From contig NZ_JASHJI010000004.1 in NCBI RefSeq assembly GCF_030733265.1, positions 310,001 through 374,000 on the forward strand: 64,000 bases of DNA, written 5' to 3'. The notes below the pieces were generated by a model, which was given only the letters and a program-made list of their open reading frames with translations, was not told the DNA's origin and did not search any database. A program made the translations under genes and the position numbers. The stretch is from Roseibium sp. MMSF_3412. Its GTDB lineage: Bacteria > Pseudomonadota > Alphaproteobacteria > Rhizobiales > Stappiaceae. This document shows, piece by piece, positions 28,791 to 38,209 of this stretch (the first letter of the stretch is position 1; every line of letters starts with the position of its first letter).

Positions 28791-29496
28791 ATTATGTGAA
28801 CTCCCGGAGCTGCCGGGTGTCAAAGTGCATGAGAGCGCCTATGTCGATTTGCCAACACAAATAGGAGCCGGCCCCCGGATTTGGCACTTTGCGCATGTTC
28901 TGAAAGAGTGCGATATCGGCCGCGACTGCAATCTGGGCCAGAATGTCATGGTTGGTCCGGAAGTCCGGATCGGAAACAGGTGCAAGATCCAGAACAATGT
29001 CAGCCTTTAAAAGGGCGTGGAACTGGCAGACGACGTGTTTTTCGGGCCAAGCTGTGTGTTCACGAACGTCATCGCGACGACGAAGGTGGGCGAGATCACG
29101 CTTGAAGAATTCATGCGCGGAACTCAGACAACGATTGACAGGCTGAGCGCAAGCGGCAGGAAAGTTTACTACGTGAGCGAAAATCCTGAGCTCAAGATAC
29201 ACGCGAAATATTGCCTGGAGCGACCCTATCGTGACGCGCATGAGCAATGCGGCCTCCAGAAGAGCGATGTCATGGCGCGGCAAGAGGTCTATTTGTCGGC
29301 ACTTGGCCAATTGAAAAACGCGAGACTGATCGAGAGTATCGATGCGTTCTGCCCGACCGATCAGTGCGTCTTGTACGATGACGACGCACTCCTTTACGCA
29401 GACGACGATCACCTGTCCGTCAGAGGCAGCGGCTTTTTGTTCGAGAACGTCATTCGCCCGATCCTGATACCCGGGATCGACCAGGACAGAAAGTAG
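28777..29496 (+). pseudogene. Chimeric remnant: N-terminal WbpD acetyltransferase joined to C-terminal SGNH acyltransferase domain
   Basis: One frame with an in-frame TAA at 29008-29010. Codons 1 to about 97 match WbpD, a left-handed beta-helix N-acetyltransferase (ESAYVDLPTQIGAGPRIWHF; GQNVMVGPEVRIGNRCKIQNN; DDVFFGPSCVFTNV). The TAA replaces the Tyr that follows NNVSL in relatives. After about 29070 the homology switches to the tail of an OafA-type acyltransferase with an SGNH domain: GRKVYYVSENPELK, and the block V motif DDDHLSVRG near 29407. The rest of wbpD, any wbpE and most of the acyltransferase are gone, consistent with one deletion. The start at ATG 28777 overlaps wbpB and follows AAAGG. 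Confidence 0.85.
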
Positions 29497-29502
29497 AAAG
29501 AC

Positions 29503-30231
29503 TTATCTTGCGACCCTGTCGAGGTAGAACGTTTTTCCCATAACACGGCGCGTTTCAAGCCCCTTGTCGCTGAGAAAATCGAGCAGCTTGGCGACCTCGT
29601 CATGACCGACAATTGTCGGATGCATTTCGACAATAATCTTGGACACGCCGTCCAGGCTGCAATTCCTCAAAAGCTCAAGTTCAGCTCCTTCGACGTCCAT
29701 TACGATGACAGTCGGCTGATATGCAGCAACCACGTCAGACATAGCGTCCGCCTGGAGTTTTGTCTTGCTTCCAAGGTTACGATCGATCATCGACGATGAA
29801 AGCACGTTCTCCGAAACAAAGAAGTCCGTTGTGCCCGCTTCGACGGATACAAGCCTGTTTCTCAGGTTGGGCTGCAGACGGTTGAGCGCATAATTCTTCT
29901 CGATGACGCGCTGCATTTGCGGATTCGGCTCATAAGAAAGAACGTTTTCAGGCCCACAGATCTTGGCGCAAACCAGACTGATGAACCCTATGCCTGCACC
30001 GAGCTCCAGGACCCTGTCGGTCGGCTTGACCGCAGCACTGACAAGCAGGTACTCCGGCGTTTCATATCTCTTTTGCAGCAACTGTTTCCTGATGGAAGCA
30101 GGCACAAATTCCCGTTCAGCGGTCAGACGGACGCCTTCGATCGTGATCTCGCGGAGATTGAGCTTACGTCTTACCTTGTAAGCAATTTTTCGCCCAAAGT
30201 CGGCCAACATCGCCAAGCTCACCTTTCGCAT
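29503..30231 (-). CDS. FkbM-family methyltransferase
   Basis: About 242 residues. A SAM-binding Rossmann fold begins at DRVLELGAGIGFISLVCA near residue 75, then LSYEPNP (acidic end of strand 2) and VIVMDVEGAELELL near 178, the FkbM hallmark, and IIVEMHP. It O-methylates a sugar or related metabolite. The open frame runs to 30387, overlapping the GT2 gene, but the ATG at 30231 gives a normal family length and a 52-base spacing. It is the last gene of an operon with a GT2, a sulfotransferase and a lipid kinase. Its stop is 6 bases from the end of the wbpD remnant. Confidence 0.85.
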   Translation of the reverse strand: MRKVSLAMLADFGRKIAYKVRRKLNLREITIEGVRLTAEREFVPASIRKQLLQKRYETPEYLLVSAAVKPTDRVLELGAGIGFISLVCAKICGPENVLSYEPNPQMQRVIEKNYALNRLQPNLRNRLVSVEAGTTDFFVSENVLSSSMIDRNLGSKTKLQADAMSDVVAAYQPTVIVMDVEGAELELLRNCSLDGVSKIIVEMHPTIVGHDEVAKLLDFLSDKGLETRRVMGKTFYLDRVAR

Positions 30232-30283
30232 CGCTATCTGTCTGCCTGAGCCAGATTTTCGTAGATCCTGATCAGGACGAAGT

Positions 30284-31393
30284 TTATCCCTGCCGATCAA
30301 ATCGACCGAAGTCTCGCAGCAATCCGTGGTCAATAAGGGAACGTATCCCAGAGAACAAGACACTTTGCGAAGTATACAACCCCTCATCCATCAGGCGGGT
30401 CATCTGAGTGTTGTAGTCCCGATAATGTCCCGCATCGTCGGTGTGCTGTTTTCGGGCGATCGCCTCGGTCACCTTGCTCTGAAAATCGTCGAGATATTTG
30501 AAGTGGAGCAGAGCGCCCCACTCAGGCGCAACGCTGATCTGCTTGTCAATCCCGTGCACACCGCCGGAGAACTTGAAATCGCTGCGCCATTTGATCAGGG
30601 GAATTTTGCTCTGAACGGCGGCGGTGTCCGGAAGTGCATCCTTTACCAGCTTGAACAGCAAGTGATCAACGAAACGTCCGGCGGCTGTCTCGGGCGCGTG
30701 CGCACGAATTGAGAAAACCCGGCGAAGCAGTGCCCTGTCCAGAAAGGTTTCCGAACGCTTGGCATCCTGGTGAAACAGCCGCTCCCGCGTTCCGCCAAAC
30801 AAATGCCGGGACGGCGACTTGTACCGTTTCCGGTGGCTTCCCTTGAGCGGACAGTAGCGGTAGCCGGTCCCGTCGAAATAGGGGCTCGCCTCCAGGAAAC
30901 TGTCACCAGCCCTGTATTTCAGGTCCTTCAAGGGCCCTTTCGGGTACATGTCGACCATGGGGCAAAACAGTGCCCGGTGGTCATTGTCATCAAGCACGCG
31001 CACCAGTTCGTCGATCGACCGGTCCGGCCAGCCGGGATAAACAAAGAGCTCATCGACATCAGGAAAGATAACCCAGCGGTCTTCCAGGTAACGCTCACAG
31101 ATCAGCTGGCGCCAGTCCGACTTGTAGTCCCTGTAGGGCTTTTCCGTCCCGATGACACTCACGTCGGCGCATCCGGACAATATTGCGCGCGTGCCGTCCG
31201 CCGAGTTGTTGTCTATGACGATGAAGTGGGCGATGCCGAGCGCGCGATAATGTTCCAGAAAATACGGAAACCGGAGAGCCTCGTTGTAGGCCAGTATCAC
31301 CGCAACCACCCCATCGCCCGGGATGGTCAGGTCATGCACATCCGGTGATGCAAACGCTTCGTCCAGACGGCTTTCGATGGAAACCTGCGTCAT
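30284..31393 (-). CDS. Glycosyltransferase family 2-like protein
   Basis: A 369-residue protein with a GT-A start, VVAVILAYNEALRFPYFLEHYRALG near 28-52, the nucleotide strand FIVIDNNSADGT, and a DVDELFVYP metal motif near 111. This is the Glyco_tranf_2_4 pattern of capsule and LPS enzymes. A conserved CPLKGSHRKRY segment follows near 180. It lies between a sulfotransferase (ATGA overlap at 31390) and the FkbM methyltransferase, suggesting a decorated surface saccharide. Donor and acceptor unknown. Confidence 0.85.
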   Translation of the reverse strand: MTQVSIESRLDEAFASPDVHDLTIPGDGVVAVILAYNEALRFPYFLEHYRALGIAHFIVIDNNSADGTRAILSGCADVSVIGTEKPYRDYKSDWRQLICERYLEDRWVIFPDVDELFVYPGWPDRSIDELVRVLDDNDHRALFCPMVDMYPKGPLKDLKYRAGDSFLEASPYFDGTGYRYCPLKGSHRKRYKSPSRHLFGGTRERLFHQDAKRSETFLDRALLRRVFSIRAHAPETAAGRFVDHLLFKLVKDALPDTAAVQSKIPLIKWRSDFKFSGGVHGIDKQISVAPEWGALLHFKYLDDFQSKVTEAIARKQHTDDAGHYRDYNTQMTRLMDEGLYTSQSVLFSGIRSLIDHGLLRDFGRFDRQG

Positions 31394-32208
31394 GAAACGG
31401 TTTCCGCCTGCGCCCGGTCCTGCGCGTAGAGGGTGTTCCGAACGGCACCGGTGTCAAAGTCGAAGCCAAAGTGATCGATGTCGGCAGCGTACCAATCCGC
31501 AATAACCTGTCTCGTTTTCTCGGTGTAAAGGTCGCGATAATCGGTACCGGACACCTTGCTCACGTTTCTTGGTTTGAGCTCACTCTCAAGCGACAGGTAG
31601 CGCCCCATCTCTTCGGTCAGATTCTCCTGCCGCAGGACATCAACCTCAATGCGGTTTTGCTCGTCCGTCAGATAGTCGATCTGCGGATACCAGCCCCTGA
31701 TGGCGCGGTGCCAGAAGTAGTCCTCGCCACCCCAGGCGTGGCGCTCTTCAAGAAATGCCTCGAAGCCCGTCCGGTCATAGCTGAGATCGGCCTGTTTCCC
31801 ATTGCCCCGGGTCTGCAAGGCAAATTTGAACCGCGAGACGGTACGGGACCACGGATTGCGAACGACCGCGAAGGCAATCGTGGCCTTCCTGACCGAGATA
31901 TCCACGTCCCGATACCGGGCGTGTTCGTACCCCGGCTGCGCCCCCATGGCCTGCATGTGCCGTTTCAATCCATCGGCGTAGCCCTTGCTCTTGAGCCGTC
32001 GCCGGTTGGCGAGCACGATCCGGCTCTTGAGCTGGGTGTCATGCCGAATGGCCATGCCGCCGTTTTTGGGAATGTGAATCAGGAGATGTTTCCTGGGCAC
32101 CAGCCCAAGACGCGCAGGAGCGAATTTGACGAGGTTCTTGAGCTGGTACTCATCCATGATCGGGTCTGGATCTTCTTTGATGTCTGGCGGCCGTTCCGGT
32201 GCGCTCAC
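31390..32208 (-). CDS. Sulfotransferase family 2-like protein
   Basis: A 272-residue protein. HLLIHIPKNGGMAIR near residue 41 is the PAPS 5'-phosphosulfate loop, and AFAVVRNPWSRTVSRFKF near 112-129 is the 3'-phosphate motif (R...S). Both are characteristic of carbohydrate sulfotransferases. It would sulfate a sugar of the surface glycan. The start is taken as GTG 32208, overlapping the kinase stop as GTGA; the ATG at 32157, just before YQLKNLVKF, is a real alternative. No signal peptide is seen, so it acts in the cytosol on lipid-linked or nucleotide-linked intermediates. Confidence 0.85.
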   Translation of the reverse strand: MSAPERPPDIKEDPDPIMDEYQLKNLVKFAPARLGLVPRKHLLIHIPKNGGMAIRHDTQLKSRIVLANRRRLKSKGYADGLKRHMQAMGAQPGYEHARYRDVDISVRKATIAFAVVRNPWSRTVSRFKFALQTRGNGKQADLSYDRTGFEAFLEERHAWGGEDYFWHRAIRGWYPQIDYLTDEQNRIEVDVLRQENLTEEMGRYLSLESELKPRNVSKVSGTDYRDLYTEKTRQVIADWYAADIDHFGFDFDTGAVRNTLYAQDRAQAETVS

Positions 32209-33122
32209 CGACGCATGTCAATCAGGTGCTGCCTTATCCCAATCTTCCAGTCCTGTCCATTCATGGGCTCGCCATCCAGATTGAACTGAACCGATTTCTC
32301 CGTCCTGATGTCAACGTCACGCACCCTGCGCTGGATAATGCTGTGCCTGATGCCGTCGACGCCGCTCTCCAGCAGCGTCGACAGCAGATCCGGTACCATT
32401 CCCGACTTGGGGAAAGGGATGATCGTGAGATCGAGAAAACCGTCGTCCAGCTTGGCACGCGGGCAAAGCCGGATGCCGCCACCGGCGCGGCGGCCGTTGC
32501 CGATGGCGAGCGCGATAAAGGCTCCCTCCCAGACGAAATCCTCTGCCTCTATCCGGCCTTCGCATGCCGACAGTTCGGAAAAGCGGTGCAGACCCGTGAA
32601 AAGGTAGGCCGCGCCTCCCAGCACCCGTTTCAGGTTCGGATCGGTCTGTGATGTCACCTGCGTTCCAAAACCGCCTGTCGCCATGTTGACGAAACAGCAT
32701 CCGTTGACCTCGCCGACATCCATGGGCTTGGCGCTCGCCCTTGCAGCAAAGCGCAGGCAGGCGGATACATCGGCCGGATCGAGGCGGATATGCCGGGCGA
32801 AGTCATTGGCGGTTCCGAGCGGCAATACGGCAAAGGCAAATGGCGGTCTGTCTCCGTCACCCATTTCATGCAACACCGTATCGACCACTTCGTGGATCGT
32901 ACCGTCGCCGCCGCCGCTGACCAGCGTGTCGATCCTTTCCGAGGCATGATCGGCAAGCGCTTCCCGCGCAAGGCGCGCGGTATCACCGGCTTCGTAGGTC
33001 ACCCGCACGGAGACGTCGTGACCCATGTCGCGCACCGCGCCGATTGCGGCGCGGATGTCGCTCCGGCCTGCGGACTTCCCGTTCAGGATCACCCGCAGAT
33101 GCTGTTTGTCAGTGTTTCTCAT
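32205..33122 (-). CDS. Diacylglycerol kinase-family lipid kinase (YegS-like)
   Basis: A 305-residue DAGK catalytic-domain protein. The ATP motif VSGGGDGTIHEV lies near residues 68-79, LPLGTANDFARHI near 100-112, and the C-terminal beta-sandwich FNLDGEPM near 281. YegS/BmrU-type enzymes phosphorylate diacylglycerol, phosphatidylglycerol or sphingoid lipids at the membrane. It starts the leftward operon with sulfotransferase, GT2 and FkbM genes, suggesting it prepares or recycles a lipid anchor. A LysR gene ends 36 bases upstream and may be co-transcribed. Confidence 0.9.
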   Translation of the reverse strand: MRNTDKQHLRVILNGKSAGRSDIRAAIGAVRDMGHDVSVRVTYEAGDTARLAREALADHASERIDTLVSGGGDGTIHEVVDTVLHEMGDGDRPPFAFAVLPLGTANDFARHIRLDPADVSACLRFAARASAKPMDVGEVNGCCFVNMATGGFGTQVTSQTDPNLKRVLGGAAYLFTGLHRFSELSACEGRIEAEDFVWEGAFIALAIGNGRRAGGGIRLCPRAKLDDGFLDLTIIPFPKSGMVPDLLSTLLESGVDGIRHSIIQRRVRDVDIRTEKSVQFNLDGEPMNGQDWKIGIRQHLIDMRR

Positions 33123-33157
33123 TTTTCAGGTCACGTTGCACTTGGTTGGCAAGGAGG

Positions 33158-34081
33158 TCATTCGGGAAGCATGGTTTCCCGTGTTACCCGAGCGGTTTCG
33201 GCCTCTTCCGTCAACCATTTCCGGAACGCCGAAACAACGGGCCGCATTGTTCGGCCCTCGGGATAGACAAAGTAGTAGGCCGTCTGCTGATCGAGCGAGA
33301 GGTCGAAGAGGCGGACGAGACGGCCGGACGCCAACTCGTCCTCGATAAAGAGCTTCGGCATCAGGGCAGCGCCGGCGTGATGGATCGCCGCTTCCGATAT
33401 CATGACGAATTGTTCGAAACGTGCCCCCTGAAAGGCCGTATCCGTCTCAACGCCCGCAAGATCGAACCATTGCCGCCACGCCAGCGGCCGCGTTGCCAGT
33501 TGCAGGCGCGGGACGCGCGCCAGATCCTGAGGCGCGCGGATATCATGGCGTTCCTTGAAGATACGCGAGGCAACGGGAACCACCTCTTCGGCAAAGAGCC
33601 TTTCCGCGATCGCACCGGCCCAGACCGGGTCCCCGTGATGGATGGCTCCGTCGAAAGGCTGTTCGTCGAAATCGAACGGCTGCAGGCGCACACTCAGGTT
33701 GAGACCCGCATCCGGGTATCTGCGCCCGAATTCCGCAAGGCGCGGCGCCAGCCAGCGCGTTCCGAATGTCGGCAATACGGCCAGATTCAGAACGTCTGCG
33801 CTGCCGGCGTAGGACATCACCTGCCGTGTCGCCAATGTCATCTGTTCAAGAGCACCGCGAATATCGTGCAGATAGATACGCCCGGCATCGGTGAGGACGA
33901 TGCGCTGACGGACCCTTCGGAAAAGCTCCACGCCGAGCCTGGTTTCCAGATGCCGCACCTGCTTGGAAATCGCACCTTGCGTCAGGTGAAGCTCTTCGGC
34001 TGCGCGCGTGAAACTCAAATGGCGCGCCGCGCATTCAAATGCGATCAGCGTGTCGGCCGAAGGGATAAAGGCGCGTTTCAT
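33158..34081 (-). CDS. LysR-family transcriptional regulator (GcvA/GcdR-like)
   Basis: A 307-residue LTTR. Residues 1-65 form the winged HTH (ALIAFECAARHLSFTRAAEELHLTQGAISKQVRHLE), followed by a linker helix and a periplasmic-binding-like co-inducer domain (about 95-300). It is divergent from the glutaryl-CoA dehydrogenase gene with 174 bases between starts, the arrangement seen for gcdR/gcdH in pseudomonads. It probably activates that gene in response to glutarate or an early lysine-degradation product. That role is inferred from position. Confidence 0.9.
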   Translation of the reverse strand: MKRAFIPSADTLIAFECAARHLSFTRAAEELHLTQGAISKQVRHLETRLGVELFRRVRQRIVLTDAGRIYLHDIRGALEQMTLATRQVMSYAGSADVLNLAVLPTFGTRWLAPRLAEFGRRYPDAGLNLSVRLQPFDFDEQPFDGAIHHGDPVWAGAIAERLFAEEVVPVASRIFKERHDIRAPQDLARVPRLQLATRPLAWRQWFDLAGVETDTAFQGARFEQFVMISEAAIHHAGAALMPKLFIEDELASGRLVRLFDLSLDQQTAYYFVYPEGRTMRPVVSAFRKWLTEEAETARVTRETMLPE

Positions 34082-34124
34082 TCAAAATCTCTGTTCATTC
34101 CATTTTGTCATGAATGTTGAACCA

Positions 34125-34170
34125 GGTTTCGCTTTTATGCAAACGCAAAAGAAGACAAACTGGCGAAACC
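34125..34170. promoter_or_regulatory. Possible LysR operator: GGTTTCGC...GCGAAACC inverted repeat
   Basis: Eight-base arms at 34125-34132 and 34163-34170 are separated by 30 bases in the LysR/GcdH divergent region. LysR sites usually have closer arms (T-N11-A), so the arms may be two half-sites or chance. No better candidate is seen. Confidence 0.3.
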
Positions 34171-34255
34171 AGAATGATCTAAGGCTGCACCGTGATCTCA
34201 AGGACTGCGCGCGGCCAATGTCACGATCGCCGGCGTCCGGCACAGGAGACGACCC

Positions 34256-35473
34256 ATGAATGCACCCGTACAGATCAAATCCAGCCCATCCGGGGGTGGA
34301 GCCTTCGACTGGCAGGACCCCTTTCATCTTCGCGACCAGTTGCAGGAAGACGAGCAGCTCATCCAGGATACGGCCCGCGCCTACGCCCAGGAAAAGCTGC
34401 TTCCGCGCGTAATCGATGCCTATCGCGAAGAGACGACCGACCGGGCCATCTTCAATGAAATGGGCGAGCTCGGACTGCTCGGCGTCACCCTGCCGGAAGA
34501 CTACGGTTGTGCAGGCGCGTCCTACGTGTCTTACGGCGTTGTCGCACGCGAGATCGAGCGGGTCGATTCCGGCTACCGCTCCATGATGAGCGTGCAATCC
34601 TCGCTCGTCATGTATCCCATTTACGCCTATGGCTCTGAAGAACAGCGGCAGAAATACCTGCCGAAACTGGCAAGCGGCGAATATGTCGGCTGTTTCGGCC
34701 TCACAGAGCCCGATGCGGGCTCCGATCCGGCGGGCATGCGCACCCGTGCGATCAAGACCGATGGCGGTTACCGCCTCACCGGCAGCAAGATGTGGATCTC
34801 GAATGCCCCGATTGCCGATGTCTTCGTTGTCTGGGCCAAGTCCGAGGCCCATGATGGCGCCATCCGGGGTTTCGTTCTGGACAAGGGCATGAAGGGTCTG
34901 AGCGCGCCCAAGGTCGGCGGCAAGCTCTCGCTGCGCGCCTCGATCACGGGCGAAATCGTCATGGACGACGTGGAAGTGGGCGAAGACGCGCTCCTGCCGA
35001 ACGTGTCGGGACTGAAAGGTCCGTTCGGCTGTCTCAATCGTGCCCGCTACGGCATCGCCTGGGGCACAATGGGCGCGGCGGAAGACTGCTGGACGCGTGC
35101 GCGCCAGTACGGTCTGGAGCGCGAACAGTTCGGCCGGCCACTTGCCCAGACGCAGCTGTTCCAGAAAAAACTGGCGGACATGCAGACAGAAATCGCGCTG
35201 GGTCTGCAGGCAGCTCACCGGGTCGGACAGCTTTTCGATGCCGGGCAGGTGTCGCCCGAGATGATCTCGATCATCAAGCGCAACAACTGCGGCAAGGCGC
35301 TTGATATCGCGCGTCAGGCGCGGGACATGCATGGCGGCAACGGCATCCAGGAAGAGTACCATGTGATGCGTCACAGCCAGAACCTTGAGACCGTCAATAC
35401 CTACGAAGGCACGCATGACATTCATGCGCTGATCCTCGGACGCGCACAGACCGGGCTTCAGGCCTTCTTTTGA
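34256..35473 (+). CDS. gcdH: Glutaryl-CoA dehydrogenase
   Basis: A 405-residue acyl-CoA dehydrogenase of the GCDH subfamily. It has the typical [13 protein letters not shown] start, [14 protein letters not shown] near 158-171, [16 protein letters not shown] near 263, and [20 protein letters not shown] near residues 381-400, which contains the catalytic Glu. It oxidises and decarboxylates glutaryl-CoA to crotonyl-CoA in lysine and tryptophan breakdown, passing electrons to ETF. The ATG at 34256 follows an AGGAGAC site. A hairpin at 35494 ends transcription on this side. Confidence 0.95.
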   Translation: MNAPVQIKSSPSGGGAFDWQDPFHLRDQLQEDEQLIQDTARAYAQEKLLPRVIDAYREETTDRAIFNEMGELGLLGVTLPEDYGCAGASYVSYGVVAREIERVDSGYRSMMSVQSSLVMYPIYAYGSEEQRQKYLPKLASGEYVGCFGLTEPDAGSDPAGMRTRAIKTDGGYRLTGSKMWISNAPIADVFVVWAKSEAHDGAIRGFVLDKGMKGLSAPKVGGKLSLRASITGEIVMDDVEVGEDALLPNVSGLKGPFGCLNRARYGIAWGTMGAAEDCWTRARQYGLEREQFGRPLAQTQLFQKKLADMQTEIALGLQAAHRVGQLFDAGQVSPEMISIIKRNNCGKALDIARQARDMHGGNGIQEEYHVMRHSQNLETVNTYEGTHDIHALILGRAQTGLQAFF

Positions 35474-35483
35474 TCTGAACGCG

Positions 35484-35514
35484 AAACAAGAAAAGCGCGG
35501 GCAATGCCCGCGCT
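35484..35514. terminator. Bidirectional hairpin terminator
   Basis: AGCGCGGGC (35494-35502) and GCCCGCGCT (35506-35514) form a perfect 9-base stem with loop AAT. On the minus strand it is followed by a T-rich run (TTTTCTTG), so it terminates the leftward amidohydrolase gene well. It can also block read-through from gcdH. Confidence 0.75.
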
Positions 35515-35557
35515 GTCTGTTCTGGTGCCAGCCATTGCGCGCGAGCGCCGGCGGTGC

Positions 35558-36619
35558 TTACTCGGCAACGAGCAGCGTGACAGGCTTGTCGTTTTCAGAT
35601 GAAGCTTCCCGTGTCTCGGCCGGGCCGGATCCGCTGTCAGGTTCAGTCTGTGCAGGTTCCGTGTCGGCCCCGTCGGAAGACACAGGGTCCTCTTCAAAGG
35701 ATGCCGCATCATCATCCGCGGCGTCCGAAACAGGCGCTTCGTCTTCCTCGGGAATGCTCGGCGGTGATGCTTCTTCCCGCGCGGCCTGAACCGGAGGGTC
35801 CTCTACCGATTTCCGTTTTCGGTCCCGGCCCGCTTCTTCCGCCCAGTCGGTCAGGCTGGAAAAACAATCCGACAGCACCTCTTGCAGCCGCGTGGCCTTG
35901 CCCTTGTCCGGCTCGAACGGGGGCGATTCATGACGCAAATAGGCGCGCTGCGCGATCAACAGAGTCAATCCGTGCACCCCGCGCTCGGGTCTGCCGAACG
36001 CCTCGACAATGAAGCCGCCTCTGGTCTGGGCGTCAACGCCCAGGTCCAGACCTTTCAATCCACTGAGCATGCCAACGAACAGGTTGCGCAGATCGGCATC
36101 GCAGGCAGCACCGTCGGCAGTGCCGATACTCAACTCGGGAAGTTCCTCGGCCGTCACACCCTTGATGTGCGAGCGCATGGACTGGCAGTCGACCAAGACG
36201 ACGGTTCCGTGCTTGCGCATCAACCTGTCTACCTGCTGCCTCAAAGCCTTGTGGAAGGGTGCATGAAACAGCAGGACGCGTTGTTCGATCTCGGTTGGCC
36301 CCGGCTCCTCACCGTCCTGGTAAATATTTTTGCCATCGAGCGTTGTTGCCGGACATAACGCAGCCAGGGGATCAAAGGCAGCCGCCAAGGGCGTCGCCGG
36401 ATCCTTGTCAACGTCGATCACATAGCGCGAAATCGACGATCTCAGAACTGTCAGGCCAAGATCCGCGCTGAACCCGAAAAGCCTTTCCAGACGCCACGAC
36501 AGGTCGGCCTGAAGGCGGCCGGTGGCGTTGAACCGTGCGGACACGGGTTTTGGTACGTCCGTGCCGCTATTGGGCAGGCACAGGATGAGCGGGCTTTGTC
36601 CTTCTTCCACCAAAATCAT
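35558..36619 (-). CDS. N-formylglutamate amidohydrolase-like protein with acidic C-terminal tail
   Basis: A 353-residue protein. Residues 1-260 match the N-formylglutamate amidohydrolase family: LILCLPNSGTDVP near 11, SISRYVIDVDKDP near 62, VDCQSMRS near 143, and a GGFIVEAFGRPERGVH segment. Such zinc enzymes release formate from N-formylglutamate in histidine breakdown, but no hut gene is nearby. The last 80 residues are Asp/Glu/Ser-rich and without hydrophobic core, an extension not needed for the enzyme. The gene is alone, ending at a strong hairpin. Confidence 0.8.
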   Translation of the reverse strand: MILVEEGQSPLILCLPNSGTDVPKPVSARFNATGRLQADLSWRLERLFGFSADLGLTVLRSSISRYVIDVDKDPATPLAAAFDPLAALCPATTLDGKNIYQDGEEPGPTEIEQRVLLFHAPFHKALRQQVDRLMRKHGTVVLVDCQSMRSHIKGVTAEELPELSIGTADGAACDADLRNLFVGMLSGLKGLDLGVDAQTRGGFIVEAFGRPERGVHGLTLLIAQRAYLRHESPPFEPDKGKATRLQEVLSDCFSSLTDWAEEAGRDRKRKSVEDPPVQAAREEASPPSIPEEDEAPVSDAADDDAASFEEDPVSSDGADTEPAQTEPDSGSGPAETREASSENDKPVTLLVAE

Positions 36620-37008
36620 GCTGCAACGCCTAACCGACGATACCAGTTCACCGCTAACTTGAAGAATTTACTTAACGGAAACAAGACATTTTCTTCGTTT
36701 TGCATGGCAACTGACTTGCAAATCTGCACAGTTTCAACCTTGCAATGCACAAGAAATCTACACCAGGTGGCGTTAACATAACCCTAGCCGATGTCGTTTT
36801 GATGGACGGCAACCAAAACGCGGCCTCGCCGACGAACAACAGGAACGGCCCTCCCGTCTGATGATTTCGCAACACCACGGCACCGATCGGCCCCGGCTCT
36901 CTTGACCTTTGAGAGGGAGCAGGCAATTTTCTGTCCGTTGCCCCACCGCAGGGTTTCGACATAGCGGCATCTGCCTGCATGTCCCCGCATTTCGCAAAAG
37001 GAAACCGA
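36620..37008. promoter_or_regulatory. Divergent intergenic region with TTGCAA direct repeats
   Basis: 389 bases between the divergent amidohydrolase and aminotransferase genes; no gene is seen. The half near the amidohydrolase is AT-rich and probably holds both promoters. Two TTGCAA boxes (36716-36721 and 36740-36745), each soon followed by GCACA, form an imperfect direct repeat that might be a regulator site. Confidence 0.4.
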
Positions 37009-38187
37009 ATGCCACTTCGCCACGGCAAAGAATTTCTGATGATTCCCGGACCGACCAATGTTCCGGAGGAAGTGCTCAGGGCAATGCACAGGCCCGCCGT
37101 CGACATCTACGAAGGCCCGCTGCTTGAAACGACCGACTATTGCCTGCACAGCCTCAAGCGGCTGTTCCGCACAGAGGGCAGAACCTATATCTACGCTGCA
37201 AACGGTCACGGGGCCTGGGATGCCGCGCTTTGCAACACCTTGAAACGTGGCGACAAGATCCTCGTCCTGGAGTCCGGAAGATTTGCGCTCGGCTGGGGCG
37301 AGGCTGCGGAAATCATGGGACTTGAGGCCGAAATTCTGGCCGGAGCCTGGGACAGAAGCGTCGACCCGGGAAAACTGGAAGACCGGCTCAGGCAGGACAA
37401 GAACCACGACATTGCGGCCATCCTGGTGGTTCAGGTCGATACGGCTTCCGGTGTCTGGAACGATATCCCGGCCCTGAGGAAGGCCATCGATGCCACGGGA
37501 CACCCGGCTCTCTTCATGGTCGATACGATCGCATCCCTCGGGTGCATGCCTTTCGAAATGGACGCCTGGGGTGTCGACGTGGCCCTGACAGGATCGCAGA
37601 AGGGCCTCATGTGCCCGCCCGGGCTGTCCTTTGTCGCCGCCGGCCCGAAGGCGGACAAGGCACACGAAACTGCCGAGCTCAGAACAAATTACACCGACTG
37701 GACTTTCCGGCAGGGCCCGGAGCATTACCAGAAATATTGCGGGACGCCGCCGGAGCACCTTCTCTACGCGTTTCAGAAAGCCGCGGAGATCCTCTTCGAC
37801 GAAGGCCTTGAACAGGCTTGGCACCGGCACGCCCTGCTGGGGGAGGCAACCCGCAGGGCCATTGCCCGATGGTCGGAGGCCGGCGCGGTCAACTTCAACA
37901 TCAGCGAACCGCATGCGCGCTCCAACAGCGTCTCGGTGGTCCGGCTGGAAGAGGGTCACGCCGACGCGCTGCGCGAATTCACCAAAACCGTCTGCGGCGT
38001 CACGATTGGCGGGACGATCGGCGAGATTTCCGGCAAGGGCGTCCGCATTGCCCACATGGGTCACGTCAACGCGGTCATGCTGCTGGGAACGCTGTCGGCA
38101 ATCGAACTCGGCTTCGAACGGCTGTCCATTCCCTACGGCAAGGGCGGAGTACAGGCAGCCATCGACTATCTTGCCGGTGCCCTCTAA
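37009..38187 (+). CDS. Class V aminotransferase (alanine/serine--glyoxylate aminotransferase type)
   Basis: A 392-residue fold-type I PLP enzyme. It begins with the AGXT signature FLMIPGPTNVP near 8-18, has the YIYAANGHGAWDAAL pocket near 60, and the PLP-lysine in LTGSQKGLMCPPGL near residue 197. It would use alanine or serine as amino donor for glyoxylate. The frame opens at 36979, but the ATG at 37009 is chosen because AAAGGA lies just before it and the family N-terminus fits. The preferred amino donor cannot be read off. Confidence 0.85.
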   Translation: MPLRHGKEFLMIPGPTNVPEEVLRAMHRPAVDIYEGPLLETTDYCLHSLKRLFRTEGRTYIYAANGHGAWDAALCNTLKRGDKILVLESGRFALGWGEAAEIMGLEAEILAGAWDRSVDPGKLEDRLRQDKNHDIAAILVVQVDTASGVWNDIPALRKAIDATGHPALFMVDTIASLGCMPFEMDAWGVDVALTGSQKGLMCPPGLSFVAAGPKADKAHETAELRTNYTDWTFRQGPEHYQKYCGTPPEHLLYAFQKAAEILFDEGLEQAWHRHALLGEATRRAIARWSEAGAVNFNISEPHARSNSVSVVRLEEGHADALREFTKTVCGVTIGGTIGEISGKGVRIAHMGHVNAVMLLGTLSAIELGFERLSIPYGKGGVQAAIDYLAGAL

Positions 38188-38209
38188 GAGTCAGCCTGTC
38201 CCGAAAGGA

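Noticed and set aside
34082..35425. 447-codon minus-strand open frame
   Set aside because: Antisense to glutaryl-CoA dehydrogenase, which has all family motifs.
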